NCBI GenBank assembly: GCA_002689905.1
Contig: NZIN01000043.1
Location: forward strand, 1-15,240
Direction: 5' to 3'
DNA length: 15,240 nt
From: Rickettsiales bacterium
GTDB lineage: Bacteria; Pseudomonadota; Alphaproteobacteria; TMED109
The notes below the pieces were generated by a model, which searched no databases, had not been told where the DNA came from, and was given only the letters and a program-made list of their open reading frames with translations. The position numbers and the translations under genes were made by a program. Position 1 is the stretch's first letter. Each line of letters begins with the position of its first letter. Below are positions 1 to 7,473 of this stretch, piece by piece.

Positions 1-1
1 G

Positions 2-520
2 AGTTTAAGTGAATGGATGAATGTACCATATTTACAGTATATTTATACTAAAAAGCCTCCTAAAAGAGTAGGGTTATCTCATCCTTCCATAGTACCTTAC
101 GGATGTTTTATTACAAAAGATAAAAAAAATATATTATTTTCAATACAAAATGAGCGAGAATGGTTTGCTTTTTCAAAGAAAATTATTAAGATCCCAGAAA
201 ATTTAGAAAAAAGCTTTAAAAGCCCTAGCTTGAGATTAAAAAATAAAAATCGACTAAATGAATTTATTATAAAAATTTTTAAGTTAATAGACTCCAATAC
301 TTTAATTAGATTATTTAAAAAACATAAAATTGCTTTTGGATTATTGAATTCAATAAAAGAATTTTCTAGTCATCCGCAACTTAAAAAAGCATATGTAGAA
401 AAAAATAATAAGAATTTTGAATTTATACCTCCTGTTACATTAGATGATAAGAAAAAATTTAATAAAATACCTGAATTAGGAGAACATACCTTAAAGATAA
501 TAAAAGAGTTTAAAAAATAA
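2..520 (+). CDS. CaiB/BaiF family III CoA-transferase, C-terminal part (5' end outside window)
   Basis: The reading frame is open to the left edge. The residues before the first ATG (base 17) read SLSEW and join MNVPYL to give the 'eWMxvPyl' segment common in CaiB/BaiF proteins, so that ATG is internal and the gene is truncated by the window. About 172 C-terminal residues are visible. They include the HPSIVPYGCF segment followed by a strand resembling 'dG.i.i...ne.qW', an R..N...L stretch, and the late 'G..n.i.ef..hpql' region that orients the CoA-binding small domain. The catalytic Asp lies upstream and is not visible. Family III enzymes move CoA between carboxylic acids by a mixed-anhydride mechanism. 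The stop codon overlaps the next start by one base (TAATG), so the two genes are probably translationally coupled. The hydratase-like neighbour suggests a mesaconyl-, citramalyl- or itaconyl-CoA substrate. The family call is firm; the substrate is inference. Confidence 0.85.
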   Translation, partial: SLSEWMNVPYLQYIYTKKPPKRVGLSHPSIVPYGCFITKDKKNILFSIQNEREWFAFSKKIIKIPENLEKSFKSPSLRLKNKNRLNEFIIKIFKLIDSNTLIRLFKKHKIAFGLLNSIKEFSSHPQLKKAYVEKNNKNFEFIPPVTLDDKKKFNKIPELGEHTLKIIKEFKK

Positions 521-1344
521 TGAGTGTAATTACTAGTTGGGATAATATAAGTAAAAATAAAATTGAGATACTTGAGCATATCATCGGCCCTGAATTGCAA
601 TTTAAAAATAAAATTTTATTGCCTTATGGAGCACATTGGATTTTCTTTAACCAAGATAACTCTTATCAAAATTTAGGAGTTGACGGACATCCTAAAAGAG
701 GTAATTTTTTTCCTCTATTAAGAGGTTATAAAAGAATGTTTGGAGGCTCTAAATTATATTTTAAAAAAGATATATTTATAAATGATAAAATAAAAAAAAC
801 GATGAAATTGGAAACATGCAATAGAAAAATTAGTAGTGAAAATAATTTATATTTTTTTGAATTAACTATTAATTATTTTAGAGAAAAAGCTATTGTTTTA
901 AAAGAACACCAAACAATTGTTTTTTTAAAAAGCAAAAATAAGAAGAAAAAAAAAAAGAAAAAAGAGATTGATTTATCTAATCTTTCATTAATAAAAAAAA
1001 AATCTTTTAACTATAATAATATAGACTTATTTAGATATTCATCGCTTACAAACAATAGTCATAGAATTCATTATGATCTTGACTATGCTAAAAAGAATGA
1101 AGGTCATAAAAATATATTAGTCCATGGGCCGTTATTAGCAACAACAATACTAAATCAAATAAGCATGATAACTGGAAAAAAAATTAAAGAGTTTAGTTTT
1201 ACTTCAAAAGGGCCTATCTATGTTAATGAAAATGCAGTAATTAAAATATTTGTATCTAATATTTTTAAATCTCAATTAGTGATAAATATATTAAAAAAAA
1301 ATTCGCAATTAGTTGTATACGCTAAGGCCGAACTAGAGACCTAA
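520..1344 (+). CDS. Two-domain MaoC/hotdog enoyl-CoA hydratase, mesaconyl-C4-CoA hydratase-like
   Basis: The 274-residue product has an N-terminal FAS1-type dehydratase half (about 1-137) containing PYGAHWIFF and LGVDGHPKRGNFFP (52-65), followed by a RMFGG-like turn. The C-terminal MaoC hotdog half (about 165-274) has LFRYSSLTNNSHRIHYD (170-186), where His184 and Asp186 form the expected hydratase pair, and VHGPLLAT (201-208). This layout is known from Chloroflexus mesaconyl-C4-CoA hydratase (Meh) and related itaconyl-CoA hydratases (COG3777). The halves are joined by a very basic linker with eight consecutive lysines (141-148), encoded by an almost pure-A stretch. Length is near the family norm. 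The gene follows a CoA-transferase with a one-base overlap, so the pair may handle mesaconyl/citramalyl-CoA, as in glyoxylate/propionate assimilation or itaconate breakdown. The exact substrate is inferred. The end overlaps the convergent acyl-CoA dehydrogenase. Confidence 0.85.
   Translation: MSVITSWDNISKNKIEILEHIIGPELQFKNKILLPYGAHWIFFNQDNSYQNLGVDGHPKRGNFFPLLRGYKRMFGGSKLYFKKDIFINDKIKKTMKLETCNRKISSENNLYFFELTINYFREKAIVLKEHQTIVFLKSKNKKKKKKKKEIDLSNLSLIKKKSFNYNNIDLFRYSSLTNNSHRIHYDLDYAKKNEGHKNILVHGPLLATTILNQISMITGKKIKEFSFTSKGPIYVNENAVIKIFVSNIFKSQLVINILKKNSQLVVYAKAELET
941..963 (+). repeat. Low-complexity poly-A tract coding for a lysine linker
   Basis: This purine-only stretch contains an uninterrupted run of 11 A (946-956) and a second run of 6 A (958-963), and codes for eight lysines between the two hotdog halves of the hydratase. 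Runs of this length invite polymerase slippage and sequencing indels. The frame continues correctly into the C-terminal domain, so no frameshift is apparent. Confidence 0.8.
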
Positions 1345-3113
1345 GCAAAACTTCGTAGTGAAAAATATGATTTCATTATTGTATGTTTTATGGAACAGGC
1401 TGTAGGAAGATAAGTATTACAATAGAAAATAGCAGTATTTATTTTATCTTTTGCAAATTTATCATTGGAGTCGGTTTGTAGCATATTACTGGCTTCTAAA
1501 GCTGATCTAACCATAACCCACCCTCCTAAAATCCACCCAAACATATTCATAAAAGGAGTTGCTCCTGATGCAGCTTTTTCTGGATCTTTTTTATATGTCT
1601 CTACTAACCACAAACAACAACTTTCTAAAGCTTGAAGTGCTTCTAAAAGTAAATTGCCAATATTTTTTAATTCTTCATCTCTATTTTCTTTAGACATATC
1701 GGCATCATTTCTTATTATATCAATTATTTTTTTATAGGTGCTACCATTTTCTTGAAAAAGTTTACGTCTCAATAAATCTAATGCTTGTATTCCATTAGTT
1801 CCTTCATAAATTGGTAAAATTCTTGAATCTCTAAAATATTGTGCAGCTCCTGTATCTTCAATAAAACCCATTCCTCCATGAACCTGAACCCCTAAAGAAG
1901 TAATGTAAACTGATTGATCAGTACACCATGCTTTTACTATGGGAGTGAGTAAATTAGAAATAAATAAACTATCTTTACCTTTAGAAGAATTGCCAAAGTT
2001 CTTATATTTGTCTATTAAATTACCTGTAATTATGGTTAAACCTCTCATTGCTTCTATCTGAGACTTCATTTCCATTAACATTCTTTTAACATCAGGATGA
2101 TGAATAATTTCAATAGAACCAGAAATACTTTTGTTAAGTGAAGTACCTTGCTTTCTTTCTTTAGCAAAATTTAAAGCCTTTTGATAAGCCCTTTCTGATA
2201 TAGCTAAACCTTGAACTCCTACACTTAGTCTAGCATTATTCATCATAGTGAACATAGCTTTAAGCCCTTGATTTACTTCACCAATTAGTTCACCGACTGC
2301 TCCGTCACTTTCTCCAAAGCTCATAACACATGTGGGGCTAGCATGATGACCAAGTTTATGTTCAATAGATAATACTCTTATATCATTTTTTATTTTAGAA
2401 CCATTCATTTCATAATATTTTGGAACTAAAAATAGAGATATTCCTTTAACTCCTTCAGGAGCACCAGGTAGTTTAGCTAAAACAAAATGTACTATATTTT
2501 CACTCATATCTTGATCTCCGTGAGTAATATAAATTTTTGTTCCTTTAATTAGAAAATTATTTTCATTTTGTATTGCTTTTGTTTTGATGTCAGATAAGTC
2601 TGATCCTGCATGTGGTTCTGTTAAGTTCATAGTTCCACTCCACCTACCAGAAATTAAATTAGGCAAATATTTTTCTTTTTGTTTTTCGCTGCCATGACTT
2701 TCTAGTAATTCTATAGCACCTTGTGTCAACATATTATTGCTCGCAAAACTTATGTTCGAAGACTGCCATATTTCATTAATAGCTACTACGGCTGATAATG
2801 GTAAATTTTGTCCACCGTAATTATTAGGCCCAATGACTGAGAACCAACCATTTTCTATAAATTTATTATAAGCTTTAATAAAATCATTTGGCATCCTTAC
2901 GAATCCATTTTCTAATTTAATACCCTCTTGATCGCCTTTTTGGTTGATACTATCAAGTTCTTCAGTAGCAAACTTTCCGGCTTCTTCAATAATCATTTTA
3001 ACGTTGTCGGAAGTTAGATCTTTATTCTTTATACTTTTTAAGTAATCATCAAACTTTATAAGTCTGCTCAGAACAAAGTAAATATCCTCTACTGGTGCTT
3101 CATATTTTTCCAT
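1341..3113 (-). CDS. Acyl-CoA dehydrogenase, DmdC-like long form
   Basis: This 590-residue FAD enzyme has the ~590-600 residue acyl-CoA dehydrogenase layout. A short N-terminal extension (MEKYEAPVEDIYFVL) precedes the alpha domain. TMNLTEPHAGSDL (161-173) is the flavin/substrate-binding beta-domain signature. GVQVHGGMGFIED (408-420) and RILPIYEGTNGIQA (431-444) follow, with Glu437 in the catalytic-base position, then an extra C-terminal helical domain. 3-Methylmercaptopropionyl-CoA dehydrogenase (DmdC) of the DMSP demethylation pathway has this length and places its catalytic Glu in the same region, but fatty-acyl-CoA paralogues look alike, so the substrate is open. Electrons would go to ETF. 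It is the last gene of the minus-strand operon, 10 bases after the FAD oxidoreductase. An AAGGAAA Shine-Dalgarno at 3118-3124 supports the ATG at 3113. Its TAG shares bases 1342-1343 with the convergent TAA of the hydratase gene. Confidence 0.92.
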   Translation of the reverse strand: MEKYEAPVEDIYFVLSRLIKFDDYLKSIKNKDLTSDNVKMIIEEAGKFATEELDSINQKGDQEGIKLENGFVRMPNDFIKAYNKFIENGWFSVIGPNNYGGQNLPLSAVVAINEIWQSSNISFASNNMLTQGAIELLESHGSEKQKEKYLPNLISGRWSGTMNLTEPHAGSDLSDIKTKAIQNENNFLIKGTKIYITHGDQDMSENIVHFVLAKLPGAPEGVKGISLFLVPKYYEMNGSKIKNDIRVLSIEHKLGHHASPTCVMSFGESDGAVGELIGEVNQGLKAMFTMMNNARLSVGVQGLAISERAYQKALNFAKERKQGTSLNKSISGSIEIIHHPDVKRMLMEMKSQIEAMRGLTIITGNLIDKYKNFGNSSKGKDSLFISNLLTPIVKAWCTDQSVYITSLGVQVHGGMGFIEDTGAAQYFRDSRILPIYEGTNGIQALDLLRRKLFQENGSTYKKIIDIIRNDADMSKENRDEELKNIGNLLLEALQALESCCLWLVETYKKDPEKAASGATPFMNMFGWILGGWVMVRSALEASNMLQTDSNDKFAKDKINTAIFYCNTYLPTACSIKHTIMKSYFSLRSFA

Positions 3114-3123
3114 ATTATTTCCT

Positions 3124-4527
3124 TTAATTAAATATTTTTCCTGGGTTCATAATATTATTGGGGTCTAATAGTTTTTTAAATTTTTTCTTAATTGTAAATT
3201 CTTCATTAGAAGTATATTTTTTAAATTCATTTTTTTTAATAACACCTATACCATGTTCAGCAGAAAAACTACCTCCCAATGAATAAACTAAATCAAATAT
3301 ATTCTTATTAACTTTTTTCTGCAATTTATAAAATTCCTTTTCGTTCATTTTTTTTGGAATAGAAATATTATAATGTAAATTACCATCTGCTAGGTGTCCA
3401 AAAATTAATATATTATCTTTTTTAAAATCTGTTAAATTTTTTTTTGATATTTTTATAAAAGAAGGAATTTCATTTATAGGTATTGAAATATCATGTTTTA
3501 TAGATTTGCCTTGAAGCTTTTGGGCTTCAGATAAAAGTTCTCTTGTCTTCCAAATATTTTGATATTGTTTTAAATTTTGGGGTTTGATAGCATCTTCTAT
3601 AATATCCATTTTGATTGCAGTTGTCATAATATTATCAATTTTATGTTCTAAATTTAAGTGATCAGATGAACTCAGCTCAAATATAACATACCATTCATAT
3701 TTATTATTAAAAGGAATAGGTATATCCGAATAAAATTTTTCAATTAGTTTTAATCCAATATTTGAATTTATTTCAAAAGCACTCAAATAGTCATAACATT
3801 GATCTTTAATAATATTTAAAAAATTAATAACATTATTGATATTTTTGGCAGCTACTATTGCCATACATTTATTCTTTATTTCAGGAAACAATTTTATTTT
3901 TACTTTTGTAATTATTCCTAAAGTACCTTCTGATCCAATATGTAAATATTTAGGATCAAACCCTTTATTATCTTTTTTTATGTATTTAATTGAATTTAAA
4001 ATTTCCCCATTTGGTAAAACTACTTCAAGGCCTTCTACTAAGTCTTTAGTCATTCCATATTTTAGTACTGACGAGCCTCCAGCGTTAGTTGATATATTTC
4101 CACCTATAGTACAGGATTTCTCAGAAGGCAAAGAAAGCGGAAAAAATCTATTATATTTAGAAGCAGTTTTTTTTATTTCATCTAAAGTGCAACCTGATTC
4201 CACTATCATATAAAAGTTATCTTTATCAACTTTAATTATTTTATTCATTTTTTCAGTAGTAAGCAATACTTCTCTCCCATTCATGTTTGGTACTGTACCA
4301 CCACATAAACCAGTTCTTCCTCCCTGTGGTACTATTGAAATCTTGTATTTATTACATGCTTTTAATACTTGAACAACATCATAAGTATTTTTAGGATGTA
4401 TTAGTAAAGAAGACTTTCCTGATAGGTTTCCTCTTTCTTCAAGCAGGTGAGGCTTTATAATATTAAATTTATCAGTCCAAATTATTTTTTTTAATATTTT
4501 TTTTAATGTTTCTATCTTATGCATCAT
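3124..4527 (-). CDS. FAD-linked oxidoreductase, D-2-hydroxyglutarate/glycolate (GlcD-like) dehydrogenase
   Basis: The 467-residue product has the two-domain layout of GlcD, D-lactate and D-2-hydroxyglutarate dehydrogenases. The PCMH-type FAD domain contains PQGGRTGLCGGTVP (67-80), IGGNISTNAGGSSVLKYG (141-158), GLEVVLPNGEI (166-176) and IGSEGTLGIITKVK (197-210). The FAD-oxidase C domain has GHLADGNLHYN (377-387), GGSFSAEHGIG (418-428) and the family ending LDPNNIMNPGKIF. His378, His385 and Glu424 are in the usual metal/substrate positions. The usual Gly of GHxGDGNxH is Ala380. No signal peptide or membrane segment is seen. The family oxidises D-2-hydroxyacids and passes electrons to ETF or quinone. 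The start overlaps the sua5 stop by four bases (ATGA); a second ATG directly follows. D-2-hydroxyglutarate is the most likely substrate, but D-lactate or glycolate is not excluded. Confidence 0.9.
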   Translation of the reverse strand: MMHKIETLKKILKKIIWTDKFNIIKPHLLEERGNLSGKSSLLIHPKNTYDVVQVLKACNKYKISIVPQGGRTGLCGGTVPNMNGREVLLTTEKMNKIIKVDKDNFYMIVESGCTLDEIKKTASKYNRFFPLSLPSEKSCTIGGNISTNAGGSSVLKYGMTKDLVEGLEVVLPNGEILNSIKYIKKDNKGFDPKYLHIGSEGTLGIITKVKIKLFPEIKNKCMAIVAAKNINNVINFLNIIKDQCYDYLSAFEINSNIGLKLIEKFYSDIPIPFNNKYEWYVIFELSSSDHLNLEHKIDNIMTTAIKMDIIEDAIKPQNLKQYQNIWKTRELLSEAQKLQGKSIKHDISIPINEIPSFIKISKKNLTDFKKDNILIFGHLADGNLHYNISIPKKMNEKEFYKLQKKVNKNIFDLVYSLGGSFSAEHGIGVIKKNEFKKYTSNEEFTIKKKFKKLLDPNNIMNPGKIFN

Positions 4528-5489
4528 TTACACAATTTTTTATAGGCAGCTCTTTTTAGTCTATCATTAATAGCAATTCCTAAACCCTCTTCAGGAATTT
4601 TTTGAACAGCTATTTTACTAACACCCTTTTTGTCTAACTTTCTTAACATTTTATATAAATTTCTTGCGCATTCTTTCAAACATTTTTTTTTACTTAAAGA
4701 TAACTTAATGCCATCAAAATTATTAGGTATTTCCCCATAAGCTAACCAAGCCTCATTTTTTTTTGGGCGTATTGCATTAATCCTCATACTTGTATCTGGA
4801 CTATAGTGAGAAAGTGAAAGTCCTGGAGAAGATATTTTTTTTTGAGTTAGTATATTTTTTTTTATTGGCACAATCTCACTAATTATTTTTTTACTAATAG
4901 CACCAGGCCTTAAAATTTTAATTTCTTTTGTGGTTAAATCTACAATAGTAGATTCTAAGCCAATATTTGAAATCCCACCATCAAGAATTATAGAAACTTT
5001 TCCATTTAGTTCTTCATAGACATCATTTGCACTAGTAGGACTTATTTTTCCATATCTATTTGCACTTGGCGCTGCTATAGGTATTTTAAGATTTTTTAAA
5101 ATGCTCAATATTGCTTTATTTGAAGGTACTCTTACTGCTATTGTATCTAAATTTGATAAAGCTAATTTACTTATACTTTCATTCTTAACTTTTGCAACAA
5201 TAGTCAATGGGCCAGGCCAAAACATTTTTGCAAGTTTTTTGGCTCTGGAATCTGCATGAATATCTTTAAGTGCTGAAATGGCATTACCATAATGAATAAT
5301 TAAAGGGTTGTTTCTTGGTCTATTTTTAATTTTATATATATTCTTAATTGTGCTATCCATGTCACATCTGCCAGCAAGACCATAAACAGTTTCTGTGGGA
5401 AGAGCAACGATCTCACCATTCTTTAATCTTCTGATAATATCTAAAATATTTCTTTTTGTATTTTTTAAAATTTGGGTATTGGAATTCAC
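4524..5489 (-). CDS. sua5: Threonylcarbamoyl-AMP synthase, Sua5 long form
   Basis: The enzyme makes threonylcarbamoyl-AMP from threonine, bicarbonate and ATP for the t6A modification at position 37 of ANN-decoding tRNAs. The YrdC domain shows GEIVALPTETVYGLAG (25-40), a KNRPRNNPLIIHY segment carrying the basic nucleotide-binding residues, WPGPLT, IAVRVP and APSANRYGKISPT. A linker with SPGLSLSHYSP leads to the C-terminal Sua5 domain, so this is the long form rather than short TsaC. The frame stays open to an ATG at 5582, but those extra 31 residues are non-conserved and would run across the divergent spacer. I chose GTG at 5489 (321 residues) because homologues begin about here and an AAAAGG Shine-Dalgarno lies nine bases upstream (5499-5504, minus strand). 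It is the first gene of the three-gene minus operon. Confidence 0.92.
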   Translation of the reverse strand: MNSNTQILKNTKRNILDIIRRLKNGEIVALPTETVYGLAGRCDMDSTIKNIYKIKNRPRNNPLIIHYGNAISALKDIHADSRAKKLAKMFWPGPLTIVAKVKNESISKLALSNLDTIAVRVPSNKAILSILKNLKIPIAAPSANRYGKISPTSANDVYEELNGKVSIILDGGISNIGLESTIVDLTTKEIKILRPGAISKKIISEIVPIKKNILTQKKISSPGLSLSHYSPDTSMRINAIRPKKNEAWLAYGEIPNNFDGIKLSLSKKKCLKECARNLYKMLRKLDKKGVSKIAVQKIPEEGLGIAINDRLKRAAYKKLCK

Positions 5490-5498
5490 AATTTGTTG

Positions 5499-5504
5499 CC
5501 TTTT
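5499..5504 (-). promoter_or_regulatory. Ribosome binding site deciding the sua5 GTG start
   Basis: The minus strand reads AAAAGG here, nine bases before the GTG at 5489. It supports GTG over the upstream in-frame ATG at 5582. Confidence 0.65.
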
Positions 5505-5539
5505 ATTAAAGTTAATTGTTATTTTGATATTATTAAAGT

Positions 5540-5567
5540 AATATAAATTAAATATACAAATTAGCAA
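5540..5567 (-). promoter_or_regulatory. Candidate sigma70 promoter for sua5 operon
   Basis: On the minus strand TTGCTA (5567-5562; 4 of 6 matches to TTGACA) is followed after 16 bases by TATATT (5545-5540; 5 of 6 matches to TATAAT). A transcript would start about 40 bases before the GTG of sua5. This is a pattern match in A/T-rich DNA. Confidence 0.35.
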
Positions 5568-5574
5568 ATTGATT

Positions 5575-5578
5575 GGAG
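5575..5578 (+). promoter_or_regulatory. Ribosome binding site deciding the FAH-family ATG start
   Basis: GGAG lies nine bases before the ATG at 5588. An in-frame TTG at 5573 is interrupted by this same Shine-Dalgarno, so it is very unlikely to be the start. Confidence 0.7.
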
Positions 5579-5587
5579 TCAAATATT

Positions 5588-6481
5588 ATGAAGTTAGTAA
5601 GGTTTGGTAAGCAAGGAAGAGAGAAACCAGGTATCATTGATGATGAGGGACAAATAAGAGATCTGTCAACTAAGTTAAAGGATATAGATGGTAAAACTAT
5701 TAACCCTAACTCATTAAAATTAGTGCAAAGGGTCAATTTAAAAAAACTCAATGTAGTTAAAGGTAAACATAGGTTAGGAGTTCCAATTTCTAACATTGGA
5801 AAAATAGTTTGTATAGGATTGAACTATGTAGATCACGCAAAAGAAGTAGGTGCTCCTCTTCCAAAAGAGCCCATTATGTTTCTGAAGCCAACTTCTTCTC
5901 TCACAGGTCCAAATGATGAAGTGATGCTACCAAAAGGAATTATTCCTAATAAAGGAAATGGAGCTGGACGATTAGTAGATAGTAAACGTTCTGACTGGGA
6001 GGTTGAATTAGGTGTAGTAATTGGAGATAAAGCTAGATCAGTTTCTGAATCAAAAGCAATGCAATGTGTAGCTGGGTATACTATAGTAAATGACGTTTCT
6101 GAAAGAGCTTATCAACTAGATGCAGCAGCAGGTCAGTGGACTAGAGGCAAAGGTTGTGACACTTTTTGCCCTGTTGGGCCATGGTTGGTTACGAAAGATG
6201 AAATTACAAGACCACAAAACTTATCAATTTGGTTAGAGCTAAATGGAAAGAAGGTTCAGGATGGAACTACTAAAACAATGGTTTTCAATATAAAAGAATT
6301 AGTATCTTACGTAAGTCATTATATGACATTATACCCAGGAGATATCATTGCTACTGGGACTCCCCCAGGAGTTGGTATGGGGATGAAACCACCTCGTTAT
6401 TTGAAAAAAGGGGACCAACTCAAATTAGGTATTGATGGTTTAGGCGAGCAAACGCAAAATGTTGTATCTTGGAAAAAGTAA
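5588..6481 (+). CDS. Fumarylacetoacetate hydrolase (FAH) family protein, ureidoglycolate lyase / diketo-acid hydrolase-like
   Basis: The 297-residue product starts MKLVRFGKQGREKPG, the usual beginning of the 'ureidoglycolate lyase-like' FAH subgroup. Visible motifs are IGLNYVDHAKEVG (77-89), EPIMFLKPTS (94-103), DWEVELGVVIG (136-146), NDVSERAYQ (168-176), GQWTRGKGCDTF (182-193) and PGDIIATGTPPGVGMG (250-265). Glu138, Glu140 and Asp169 form the expected divalent-metal triad. Compared with family members as I recall them, about 15 residues are inserted between the 'LPKG' turn (about 117) and DWE, right beside the metal site. Members split or hydrolyse beta-diketo acids; some characterised relatives act on 2,4-diketo-3-deoxy sugar acids (LRA6). 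The neighbouring 2-hydroxyacid dehydrogenase and SDR fit 2-keto-acid catabolism. The substrate is unresolved. It is the first gene of the plus-strand cluster. Confidence 0.9.
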   Translation: MKLVRFGKQGREKPGIIDDEGQIRDLSTKLKDIDGKTINPNSLKLVQRVNLKKLNVVKGKHRLGVPISNIGKIVCIGLNYVDHAKEVGAPLPKEPIMFLKPTSSLTGPNDEVMLPKGIIPNKGNGAGRLVDSKRSDWEVELGVVIGDKARSVSESKAMQCVAGYTIVNDVSERAYQLDAAAGQWTRGKGCDTFCPVGPWLVTKDEITRPQNLSIWLELNGKKVQDGTTKTMVFNIKELVSYVSHYMTLYPGDIIATGTPPGVGMGMKPPRYLKKGDQLKLGIDGLGEQTQNVVSWKK

Positions 6482-6501
6482 TACTTTTATTCAAAACTTA
6501 A

Positions 6502-7473
6502 ATGAAAAAAATATTTGTTCATTGCTTTCTTAATGAAAAACAAAAAAAAATTTTGGAGAAAAACTTCCAAGTAGTGATACATAACTCCAATGAAAATATC
6601 TTAACACCCAAACAACTAGTGAAAATAGCAAGTGGATTTGATGGAATAATTTGTCAAGGTAATTTAGTAGATAAAGAATATATAGAAAAGAATAAAGAAA
6701 TATTAAAAGCTATTTCTAATGTTTCTGTAGGTTATGATAATGTTGATATGAAGAGTGCTATAAAAAATAAGATTGCTGTTTTTAATACTCCTAATATTTT
6801 AGAAGACACTGTTGCTGACTTTACAATGGGTATGATTATAGCAGTTGCAAGAAAAATATGTGATGGAAATAATTATGTAAAGTCTGAGAAATGGCAAAAA
6901 AATTCTTGGCCATTATTCTTAGGGGAAGAGTTAAACGGTGAAATACTTGGAATACTAGGAATGGGTAACATAGGAAAGAAAGTAGCAAAGAGAGCGAAAG
7001 CTTTTAATTTAAAGATAATTTATCACAATAGAAATAGGTTATCCATAAAAGAAGAAAAAAAATATTCTGCCTCATATTTAGATTTAAAAAGCTTACTTCA
7101 ACATAGTAAGTATTTATTAATATTGGCACCATTAAATTCTGCAACTAAATACCTAATGAATAAAAAAACGTTTTTAATGATGCGAAAAGACTCATACTTA
7201 ATTAATATAGCTCGTGGGAAAATTGTAAAAGAAAAGGATTTAGTTGAAGCTTTGGAGAATAAAGTAATCGCGGGTGCTGCATTAGACGTATTTGAGAATG
7301 AGCCTAAAATAAATAAAAAGCTAATGAATTTAAAAAATACAGTACTGATGCCTCATGCGGGAAGTGCTACTTTAACAACTAGAAATAAAATGATAGAAAT
7401 GGCTTGTAAGAATATTAGTGATTTTTTTATATCAAATAAAAAGTATAATTTAGTTAATAAGAGTTATTTATAA
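6502..7473 (+). CDS. D-isomer-specific 2-hydroxyacid dehydrogenase (glyoxylate/hydroxypyruvate reductase-like)
   Basis: The 323-residue product matches the NAD(P)-dependent D-2-hydroxyacid dehydrogenase fold. A split catalytic domain includes NVSVGYDNVD (73-82) and NTPNILEDTVADF (95-107). The Rossmann domain has GEILGILGMGNIGKKVAKRA (146-165). The catalytic set is complete: Arg238 in LINIARGKIV, Glu267 in DVFENEP and His285 in PHAGSAT. Such enzymes reduce glyoxylate to glycolate, hydroxypyruvate to D-glycerate, or other 2-keto acids. Length is typical of GhrB/glycerate dehydrogenase. It sits 20 bases after the FAH gene with only a weak ribosome site, and its stop is directly followed by the ATG of the SDR gene, so co-transcription is likely. 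The exact 2-keto acid cannot be read from the sequence. Confidence 0.9.
   Translation: MKKIFVHCFLNEKQKKILEKNFQVVIHNSNENILTPKQLVKIASGFDGIICQGNLVDKEYIEKNKEILKAISNVSVGYDNVDMKSAIKNKIAVFNTPNILEDTVADFTMGMIIAVARKICDGNNYVKSEKWQKNSWPLFLGEELNGEILGILGMGNIGKKVAKRAKAFNLKIIYHNRNRLSIKEEKKYSASYLDLKSLLQHSKYLLILAPLNSATKYLMNKKTFLMMRKDSYLINIARGKIVKEKDLVEALENKVIAGAALDVFENEPKINKKLMNLKNTVLMPHAGSATLTTRNKMIEMACKNISDFFISNKKYNLVNKSYL

Larger units (their letters stand above)
5490..5587. promoter_or_regulatory. Divergent intergenic promoter region (sua5 / FAH-family operons)
   Basis: This 98-base A/T-rich spacer separates two divergent operons and must hold both promoters. The plus strand has weak candidate boxes only (TTGTTA at 5516-5521 with TAATAT at 5539-5544, and TTGATA at 5524-5529 with no well-spaced -10). 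No clear operator palindrome, riboswitch or terminator is visible. The biased composition makes chance matches likely. Confidence 0.6.

Noticed and set aside
3836..4213. Plus-strand 125-codon open frame
   Set aside because: It is antisense to the strongly conserved FAD-domain core of the oxidoreductase and shows no family motif.
5490..5582. N-terminal extension of Sua5 from the ATG at 5582 (31 extra residues)
   Set aside because: The extra residues show no YrdC similarity, cross the divergent promoter spacer, and a well-spaced ribosome site marks GTG at 5489 instead.
5573..5587. TTG start for the FAH-family gene
   Set aside because: The Shine-Dalgarno GGAG overlaps this codon, and family members begin at MKLVRFG, encoded from 5588.
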